Of a stretch of 64,000 bases of DNA, positions 36,570-64,000 are shown in pieces. The notes beneath the pieces are model-generated. The model saw nothing but the letters and a program-made list of their open reading frames with translations. It made no database searches and was not told where the DNA came from. The stretch is from Pterobdella sp. o SKG-2022 (lineage: Eukaryota; Annelida; Clitellata; Hirudinida; Piscicolidae): positions 4,655,163 through 4,719,162 of the forward strand of contig OZ038325.1 in assembly GCA_964035795.1 (NCBI GenBank). Direction: 5' to 3'. The position numbers were made by a program, and so were the translations under genes. How positions within the stretch are numbered: the stretch's first letter is position 1; each line of letters begins with the position of its first letter.

Positions 36570-37219
36570 GTGTGCTCGCTATCTCACGAGGTTGGAAGTT
36601 TTGTTTAAATGTAATATCATTTTAAATTAAACATTCGTCCACAATCAGTGTGAAGACAAAACAGGGTTGTACTGGGAGTTGAGTGAGCACTTGTTGGCCA
36701 CTTGACAGAACCCCATGAACTGCTTGATGCTCAAGCAGGAGATCATTGAACGCTGCCTAGTGCCTTGTGGTTGATCTCATAACTTTTGATTGTTTCATAT
36801 TTTTCACCTATTGTCTCCATTATTTAGTTACTTTTTCAAAATAAAGTTTCGTTTTTTCGGAGATTGATTATTATTTTGATAATTGTTGAACAGGGCCTGA
36901 AAGCATTACAGACATCAGCAGAATGACCGCGAACTTATTGGTGATCAAAAGAGTCATGGGGTTTTTTTTATATTTTTACTATGAATTAGAGGATACACAT
37001 GAATTTCGCATTGATCGAAAAGTCGACCTAGAAACGTTGAGGCGTTTGGTATCCATTGAAAAAGACAAAAGATATACGCAGAGACTTTTTGAAAGTTATC
37101 GAATAGATATGAAAAGCGCAGACTTTTCACCAATGGCGAGAGTTTTCGAGTACGCTTGCACAATCGCCAAAGACCACCAAGTCCTCTTCAATCTTGACCT
37201 TTCTGAGACACCCATTTAA
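36570..37219 (+). pseudogene. Tandem partial duplicate of PARP4 terminal exons (possible alternative last exon)
   Basis: 36649-36769 differs from PARP4 exon 35 at only 6 of 121 positions, but one change turns TTA into TGA, an in-frame stop. The end of the linker exon (TGTGCTCGCTATCTCACGAGG near 36,578) is duplicated too. 36894-37219 resembles exon 36 (SITDISRMTANLLVIKR) but has diverged strongly, yet stays open for about 108 codons to TAA at 37217. Its acceptor (GAACAG|GGCCTG) has the phase needed to splice from exon 35 at 34136, skipping the stop-bearing copy. So the unit is either a decaying duplicate or supplies an alternative C terminus. Confidence 0.8.
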
Positions 37220-37957
37220 AGGTGGTTGGTGTTAAAGATTTGAGAAAAGCATGTCAGATTGTTACTATTATCTCTTGGTCATCATATTTATTTCCTATTA
37301 TAGAGTTGATATGATCTGTTATCTAAATCATTTTTCTCAAACGCAACTGATTTATTTATTTCAAAAGCGAGTATTGTTTCGGATCTAAGTTGTTTATACA
37401 TTTTTTTTTATTTTTGTGAATACCATCTTTTACTCCTGAAACTTTACTATTTTATCATTTTTTCATTCTTACGTAAAACCTTATTTCGAGTTTCTTGTAA
37501 AACTGAAATAAGTGACCTTTACATTCAAGTAAAACAAATTATGAAAAAATTATGTTAAATTGATAGCAAAAACATGAGGTATTTTTTCTAATTCGACAAT
37601 AGTATCAATAAATGAAATTCAATTTATTACGCTGATCAATCGTAAAATAAGATACTAAATAATGGCAAAAGAAAATAACATCAAAGCACAACTCGGAGTA
37701 AAAGTTATAGGTTTGACTACAATGAAAATATACTTGTATAACTTTTTAAATGAACAGTTTGTTTCTAAAACTTTGATTCTGCCCAATAAATTCAACTCAT
37801 GAAATTTTTTTTAAAAAGGGTCCAATTCTCTTAAGTTGAAGTTACTGCAGAAAAATATATACTGATCTAGATGATTCAACACTAAGAATGTTTTAAATGC
37901 GCTTAACAACAGAAAGATAGCCTGGGTATGAATATGTACATGATTAAAATTCAACAT

Positions 37958-45665
<7,708 letters not shown>

Positions 45666-46763
45666 CAAGATTTTTATGACCCTGTAGAAAACTCCGATCT
45701 GAAATGTAACTTTTTGAAGTTCCAAAAATAATTAATTTAAAGCGAAGTTCATAATGAAATGTCCCTAAGTATTCGACACTGCAATCTTTATTTATATTGG
45801 TGCTTAAAAGTTGACTCAAGTATGAGTTTGAATTATAATTTTTGAAATTATACTTATGGAAAGCTCTTTATATTTTATCAATTATGTTGTTTCTGAATCA
45901 TTCGATCACAATAATTTTGAATAAAATAATTTTCATAATAAAGTTATTTTTAAAAAAAAGTTGAAATAATATATTAATAACATAATAATATTTTGTAACG
46001 AAAAACATCAATTGAAAGGAATTTTTAATAAATTTATTGAGAATCAAAAGTTATAATTTTCGATAAGTTTAGCGTCTTAACTGATGTTTTTTGTTACAAA
46101 ATATTGAAGAAAAATACATACGATGTCTGAAAAGTTATAATAATAATATTTTGTATTAATAATATAATATAATAAAACAATATGTTATTATAATACTCGT
46201 TATTTTTTTGAAAGTAATATGAAATATTCACCAAATAATAATAAAAAAAGAACAGAACTCAATTAATTAAAATGGAAACAATTGATACATAAGCATTCCC
46301 ACATCAGTGTGTCGTTTCGCACGCTCCCACCACCCTCCCTCTTATCATTCATTCATTCATTCATCTATTCATTTTTTCATTCATCCATCCATTTATCTAT
46401 GCTTTGATCTATCTATCCATTTTTTTCTTATCAACCCTTCTTTTTCTATTTATCAACCCGTTCAAACCAATCCATCTACCTTCCAATATCGTTATTATTT
46501 TTTTAGAAAATTTTTGCTGTTATTTTGAAGTTCAAATATTTTTCTAGTCGAATTTAACTAAGAAATAGATAGTTTTTTCAAAGCATTGGAAGAAAATTAA
46601 CTTTTGAGAACATTAAAGTCTCAAATCATTTGGCGCACCAGAATATTGCAAATGGCGTCACACACAAAATGGTGAGGTTGCAATAAGTTGACCGGGTATG
46701 GCGCGAAATTAATATCCGTCTGGTGCATCTAACAACCGAAACTGCTGTGACGTAATAATATGC

Positions 46764-46764
<1 letters not shown>

Positions 46765-46835
<71 letters not shown>
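46765..46835. repeat. GT microsatellite
   Basis: About 70 bases of uninterrupted GT in the intergenic region. Confidence 0.95.
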
Positions 46836-46839
<4 letters not shown>

Positions 46840-47104
46840 GTGCGTGCGTATGTTTTAAGTGTCTGAGCTTGAAGAAACACCCATGCCAGCATGAGAGCAT
46901 GTTTATGTCCAAATATTCAATATTTACTATTTGAATATCTCATCTGTATATTTTGTATGTTTAATAGTTCATGGTTTTTTCTATATCACGTGTGTGTGTG
47001 TTTGGGTGTTTTTGTGCTAGTGTATGTGATATTTATGTGTACAAATGCATGCATGTATGTTTATGTGAGCGTCCATTTGTTTGTCATTGATGTCACATGT
47101 GAAA

Positions 47105-47985
<881 letters not shown>

Positions 47986-48061
47986 AATGTCTTTATGTTC
48001 TCGTTTAAACCTTTTCCGGTCTTCAGCACGACTGTTGTCTTATTGAATACCGATCTATTCA

Positions 48062-48175
48062 TCTCATCAGCTCACCATCGTCATCTTTTTTTTCTGTTTT
48101 TTTAAAATTTTATATCATCTCTCATCAGCTCACCATCGTCATCTTTTTTTTCTGTTTTTTTAAAATTTTATATCA
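48062..48175. repeat. 58-bp tandem duplication
   Basis: Two adjacent copies of a segment containing CTCATCAGCTCACCATCGTC and TTAAAATTTTATATCATC, identical as far as I can see. Confidence 0.9.
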
Positions 48176-48304
48176 TCATCGCCAGTCTTATTAATGACAT
48201 CATAATCCACCCCTCACCAACATTATCATCTATTACTTCTTTTGTCATTATTGTTCACTACCTACTCCTCCCACTTCTAAGCATCATCTCAACATTAGAA
48301 CACA

Positions 48305-48405
48305 CACCTTCTCCCACATAGCGCTGAATCAAATGACTCAATCCAGACCGTGATTCGAACCTGCTGTCTTGTGTTATGGCCAAGTTCTCTACCATTACTC
48401 TCCAC
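48305..48405 (-). mobile_element. Probable tRNA-derived SINE
   Basis: The minus strand shows AATGGTAGAGAACTTGG (A-box-like) and, about 30 bases later, GCAGGTTCGAATCACGG (B-box-like), as in tRNA-derived SINEs. No cloverleaf is complete enough for a tRNA gene. Confidence 0.45.
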
Positions 48406-49203
48406 AAAAAACAAGATTGATAATAAAAATGAATTATATATTAAATTTCCAATTGTTTATCAACATCATTACCGTCCCATAATCATCATCACTGTCTTCT
48501 TCTTCTTCTTCACCGAGACAAGCAATCGAAACGGTTGTATTGAGTAGTTACTAATTGAAGTGAGTGTGTATAAGAGTTTGTGTGCGTGTTATGAGTTTTT
48601 TGTGGATGTGTGAACTGTGAATGATTTCAGTTATTTTTGTATATCTATTCAATTTTATTTTCTTCATTTGTAAATACGTTTTTTCTGCACATCAGTGTAT
48701 TTTGAACGTGAGTGTCTGTATCTCTACGATTATATATTAGTGTTAGTTGTGTGTTGTTGTAGGGTTTTTTGTTTGTATGTGTGTGTATGCGGTGCGTTTA
48801 TGTTTGTATATGTGTGTGGTTTTGTGTTTTTATGTTTGTATGTATGTGAATTTTTGTTTGTATATGTGTGTGAACATGTGCATGTATATGTTTGCATGTG
48901 TGTGGATAAAAACACATGCAGACGCATATTAGAAGGATAGTGTTGAAGAACTGCTGCATTGGTGCGTGGATAATTGCAGACTTGCCGTTTTAAACAGAAA
49001 ACATTTTTCGATTGAAAAAATTGATACTTTTCAAAATGAATTGGCATCAAAAACTTTTTGAATCTAATTTTAACTATTAGGAATTCTTTCAAGTTTATGA
49101 TGTCACTAACCAATAAAAATGCAGCGTTTGTTGACGGCCATTTCAATTGACCAATCGCCTTGCAGCCTCACACACAACACGACAATATGCGAAAAAAATT
49201 TTG

Positions 49204-49210
49204 TATAAAA
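49204..49210 (+). promoter_or_regulatory. TATA-like element upstream of Lmx1
   Basis: TATAAAA about 143 bases before the Lmx1 start codon, a position that allows a 5'UTR of roughly 110 bases. Confidence 0.45.
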
Positions 49211-49352
49211 ACCTGCGTTTTTATGTTCAAAAAAAAACAAAAAAAGTTTTTTGTTGAGTTTTGTTGAAACTGTTGACGATATTCAAATTTTCTTCGATTT
49301 CTTTTTTTGTAATTCAAAATAAAGAATTAAAAAATATTAAATTTGTTTCAAA

Positions 49353-59545
<10,193 letters not shown>

Positions 59546-60589
59546 TCCAAGGAAGAGATTAACACCAATCATATTAGTAGATATTAGTGAGTGTGGTTAC
59601 TAAACAGTACTTTTTTTAATACTATCGTTGTTATAACACAATTCCCTGTTATTAAAAAACTACTCTCCTTATTTCTATTATTTTTATTAATAAATCATTG
59701 CTTTTTTATTTTTATTGTTTTTTATAACTATTATTATTAATAAAATATTTATATGTTGTTTGTTATCCCATCAATTATCCTCACCATCGGCAAAAGTTAT
59801 TATGAATTGTATCCAGATGCTCTAATAACGATTGTAAATCTTTTAAACTTTTAATAAATGTGGCCCATAATGCTTTTGAATATAAACTATAACATCAAAA
59901 TGTAGCGATGGTGGTCTAAAAGATCATTAAAACAAATGAGCATAATGGTAAGCAGAAGGTAGTTGGTTGCGAAAGGTTGCTATAACACATTGGTTTGAAG
60001 AATTACTTTAACTTGAAAAATCTTTTGTGTGAAATGATGGTTGACTAATGATAATAAGTCGAAAAACATTAAATATGTTTGAAACAATAATTTAAAATAT
60101 AATTATGTATTATTTGCTAAAAATGGATCATATTTTAAATATCCGAAACTTTACTCAAAAAATAAAGCTTGTATCATCAACATTCACTTTAAAGACTATC
60201 TTAACAATAACTTATTCACTGCACCATTGACAACATTATGAGCCTCTTCAAAGAGCGTTGATAATATTACCAACAAATATCTTTCATGGAAGAATACATT
60301 GTAAACTGTGTGTAAAACAAACGCCAAATATGCAAGTTGTGTGTGAAAATACAGAGTGTTTAGACGATGCTTAGTGCTATTAAAAGTCACAAACAAAAAA
60401 CACATGCTTACAATAAATATAAAATTTTATTCTCATGATATTATTGTTCTCTAAAAATATTATCTTTAATATCATGATAACAAACCATTTTTGACTCGTC
60501 ATCACCTTTGACGTCATTCCCTTCAAGAGGCTCCGACTTAAAAATAAGTGAAAACCATCACAACATTGTGGCACAATAACCAAGAACTC

Positions 60590-60627
<38 letters not shown>

Positions 60628-61024
60628 GTAAAAATGAAAATAATAATAATAACAATAAGTGCAAGTATGAGAAGAGTTAGATAGATCAAGTGGTGGTTGA
60701 CATACATCAAGTGGTGGTTGACATCAAGTTTGGAGGTTTGTAGCTGAATATTATCAAAATAGATAAAAAGTTCTCAATTTGAGCTGTAGTAGATAGTTTA
60801 AAATGTTCATGCATCGAATGATTTAAAATACCATTGTCAAAATGATTTTGAAAAATTTCAAGTATAACATTAAAATGCCGACTCATCAGTCTTAACAAAG
60901 GGCTAAGAAATTTAATACAATCGATAAATATAAATGAGCAAAAACTTTGAACCAAAAACTATGGATACACAAGGATTGAATGAGCTGATTGGTCCTAGAC
61001 GCTGATTGGGGATATATATAGTGG
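59546..61024. other. Intergenic region between convergent Lmx1 and RasGAP genes
   Basis: No gene seen. It holds the two 3'UTRs, an AAT/TAATAA run near 60,590-60,625 and a short duplication of a CATCAAGTGGTGGTTGA unit at about 60,685-60,725. Confidence 0.55.
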
Positions 61025-64000
61025 TCACTTGCGATTGGATAAGGCGGGATCAGGCCACCTACCGATTAACTTGTTGACTTTAGGAACAGCTTTGATAATT
61101 GTTTTAGGTTGAGATTGAGAATCAACTGATAACTGTTTGGATTGTCTCAAAGGTGAGGATTGTGGTGCTGTTTCTGTTTTGTTGGCAGGTTGAATCTCCT
61201 GTAACTTCTTTTCCTTCTCTCGCAACGCCTTTTCCAGATCAGTGATCCTGTTGTATTATTTAACCTCTTCATGTTGATATAATTTAAACAAAAAAACCAA
61301 AAAGTTATAGCAGAAAACACACACATACACACCTCTTTTGCGCCTCCATCATCTGCTTCTCATGCTCCTTGGTAGCAACATCATGCTCTTTCTTCATCTT
61401 CTCTATAGTCTCCTTGAACTGAAGCACCTCCCACTCTTTGTCCATCAACTGCCTTTTTGTCTTTGTCGTTTCGTCTGTTTGTCTTCCTCTGTTTTCCTCT
61501 GAGTTGTCATTATTGCTTGTTTTGTTATTTAAACTCCTCCAGTGGTACTCCAGAGATGTCGTATCAGCTGGTACTGACGTCATCTTCTTGTATATGTTAT
61601 TGCTGTTGTTGATATCAGTGTTATTAAAGTTATTTGTGGCGTCTTTGATGTTGTACTTGCGAGTTTGTTCGAAGTAGTGCACGAGTGAGTTTGTGCCCAT
61701 GCTTCCCTGACCTGAGAGTGGTGCCGAGTGTTGTTGTTGTTGTTGCTTGTATGGTTTCGGTTGTTGTTGGTATTGTTTTGGTTGTTTTTGGTATGGTTTA
61801 TGTTGTTCTGATTGTTGTTGGTATGGTTTATGTTGTTCTGATTGTTGTTGAACAGTGGTCCGATGTGTCTGATTAGATGACTGTTTTTCATGTGATTTAG
61901 AATGACTCTGTGCCGAAGAGTGTGTTGTGGTGGCAGAGGGACCAGGAAAAAGACCACACACAACACCATCAAACTCATCGTAAACCTTATTGATTGATTC
62001 TCGACTCATATCAGTCTTATATGTTGTTTCAGAAGCAGCATCCTCACTCCCTGTAACTTTGCTATGATTATTGACATCAGTATTGGCTTCCTCTGCCGCC
62101 TTATGGTTGTTATCAATGGTAGTTTTCTCTAAGTTTGTCTTAGATGAAGATAACTCGTTGTGTGTGCTCGGATGTTGAAAAGGTGGGTTTGTCTTGACGG
62201 AAAAGGAGGGTGGAGTGGAAAGAAGTGTGATGGAGCGTTTGAAGCTCGAAGGTGATACGTTCTTCTTCGATCCTGGAGGCAAGTGAGGCAAATATTAAAA
62301 TTAAATTGAACAACGATGGTAGTCAAGCAAATATTTCCAATACTCAGTCGTTTATCATAGAGTTATATGCATTTTTATTAGTACTATCAAGTTAATGAAA
62401 ATATAAAACAATTCTCTAACACTTGCTTACATGGAAACGGACGTGAAAACGATAATGATGATGAATTGCATTAAATTAATTATTAAAAAGTATAATAGAG
62501 AATTTAATCGAAATATTGCTGGTAAACGTTTTAAAGACCACAAATGGAGAATCCACACAACCTTACCCCACAATTGACTACTCACCATCAGAAGTAATAA
62601 CGATGGAGGTGGAGTATTTGGCTTCTTTGGCTTCCTCTTTGTTCCTGGTGTTCTTATCCACTAGGGCTGTACTGATGCAGTTCTGTGAATAGAACAACTT
62701 CAGGCCAAAAGCTGTGGTTGTGAAATAAATTAATTATAACTGCAAGATATTTTTATGGTATGAGTAATAATTAAATTTTTTTAAACTGCAAAATTTAATA
62801 AGTACAACCTTATGTTTATAAACATAAATATAGGAATATCAACAGATCTTGACTATTTGAACAAGTTTGTAAATGGATGAAACATACCTGGGTTATTAAA
62901 AGACAAGGGAGTCTTTTTATTGTTTTTTATTTGTTGTCTGTTGAGAGAACATACTTCATAGTTGTTATCATTGTTGTATGAATAAAAAGTGGTGGTTGAA
63001 TCCATGCTGTCGTCATCCCGAAGGTGTTTCTTATGGTTCTTCAGGGGTGTGGGGGTGACATTGAGCGCCTCATAACTACCCCTCACCAACCGATCTGCCT
63101 CCACGAACATGCCGCTAATCCTCCCATTCTCTGAAACCACATCTTGGACTCCTTGCTTGTCTGATCCAGCACTACTTTTGGCATTACCGATCCTCGTTTG
63201 CCTTGTATAATACGGCAAATACCCATTGACAGACTTATCATCAGTGAGGTCCTCGATGGAATCATGCATATTCTTCCTTTGTTTCATCTCAGTCTTGTGC
63301 AAACTGGTGACAAGGGCTTGTAGGTCGGAAGGCAAGTTGACACCCTTGAGGGCCTGGTGCAGCATCGAGAGGTCCCGAGCCAGGTCCACGTCATATGCCG
63401 CCATTTCCTGCTCCTCCTCGTCCCCGAGGTCGCCTGCCGAGGTCTGTACGTGTATCATTAATAATAATAATGATTATAATAATAATAATATTTGATAATG
63501 ATAAGAAGAAAAATTATAATATATTAATAAATAATCTAGGTTTTATAGCCGAAGAAGGTTGGGTGTGTAGTGATGAAAAACATGAAAAGCCGACCAGGTT
63601 GTCGTTGATGAAAGAGAGAAGTGATGGAGCGTGGAAGTCAATGAAAGAGTTCATGAACGTCAGATGCTCTTCCTTTCCTCCTCCAAACCTGCGGAAATAA
63701 AGCTTCTTTTATTAAGAGCTTCCAAGTTCTAGTAGAACGAAACACTACAAAAGTAAAACGAAGTTACAAAGCAATAATAACACTAATAAAAATAAAAACA
63801 CATAAAAAATAAAAATATATACTAATAATAATAAAGGGAACCTCGAAAAATTGGCAAGAACTTGCAGAGCTTTGGCGACCATCTTGAGGTTGGTTGCCAT
63901 GGCTCCCGTTACCATGGAGCCAAATAGTCCAAACAAGTGAGGAGACCACACGGCAGGGCAAACGAGTCTGAGAAAGAAAGACGAAGTGACCAGGTTGTTG
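61025..64000 (-). CDS. RasGAP of the SynGAP/DAB2IP family, 3' part (continues beyond window)
   Basis: Exons, transcript order: 63842-64000 (partial), 63595-63688, 62888-63443, 62586-62711, 61333-62272, 61025-61247; phases all match. The first two give the end of the RasGAP catalytic domain (SSFFLRLVCPAVWSPHLFGL, LKMVAKALQVLANFSR, EEHLTFMNSFIDF), the order seen in SynGAP, DAB2IP and RASAL2, which switch off Ras by stimulating GTP hydrolysis. Next comes DLARDLSMLHQAL, conserved in this family, then a long disordered Ser/Asn/Gln-rich part and a C-terminal coiled coil (KEWEVLQFKETIEKMKKEHD and DLEKALREKEKKLQEI), also typical of the family. PH, C2 and the arginine-finger part lie outside the window, so which member this is cannot be told. 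Confidence 0.88.
61738..61860 (-). repeat. CAA-rich coding repeat in the RasGAP tail
   Basis: Two to four imperfect copies of a unit encoding QQQSEQHKPY or related Gln-rich sequence inside the 940-bp penultimate coding exon. It expands a disordered region and keeps frame. Confidence 0.75.

Overview
The window is nuclear DNA from an animal, most likely an invertebrate. It is AT-rich, its genes are split by many GT..AG introns, and the genes have clear animal counterparts: cytoplasmic dynein light chain LC8, vault PARP (PARP4), a P2C (Na,K-type) ATPase alpha chain, the LIM-homeodomain factor Lmx1, a SynGAP/DAB2IP-type RasGAP and a fibrinogen-domain lectin. I cannot assign a phylum. The repeat fraction is high: LINE and Penelope-like fragments, tRNA-derived SINEs, palindromic MITE-like elements, one 21-bp minisatellite, and many very long GT/CA, GATA and GAAT arrays. 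I assembled all exons by hand from homology, splice dinucleotides and reading-frame phase.

Layout. 1-1893: no gene seen. 1894-6792 (+): secreted PAN/FN2-like/fibrinogen-domain protein, 3' end not found, with a 0.9-kb minisatellite in an intron. 6793-10932: LINE remnant and a 0.75-kb inverted repeat. 10933-11211 (-): intronless LC8 coding sequence. 11909-35069 (+): a complete 36-exon PARP4 gene (about 2,031 codons; exon lengths sum to a multiple of three), head-to-head with LC8, carrying LINE and Penelope insertions in introns and a partial tandem duplicate of its last exons at 36.6-37.2 kb. 37958-45665 (-): an 18-exon P2C ATPase-like gene, open throughout but with nearly every catalytic and ion-binding motif replaced. 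45.7-49.3 kb: intergenic, with an uninterrupted GT array of about 877 bp. 49353-59545 (+): Lmx1 in 7 exons with a 6.1-kb first intron. 61025-64000 (-): 3' part of a RasGAP gene that continues past the window.

These genes are not an operon-like unit. LC8/PARP4 and ATPase/Lmx1 are divergent pairs; PARP4/ATPase and Lmx1/RasGAP are convergent pairs. The strongest candidates for something undescribed are the apparently maintained but catalytically dead Na,K-ATPase-like protein, the duplicated PARP4 terminal exons that could act as alternative vault-binding tails, the 24-residue in-frame insert (possible exitron) inside the second LIM domain of Lmx1, and the repeated placement of long simple repeats directly against splice sites.
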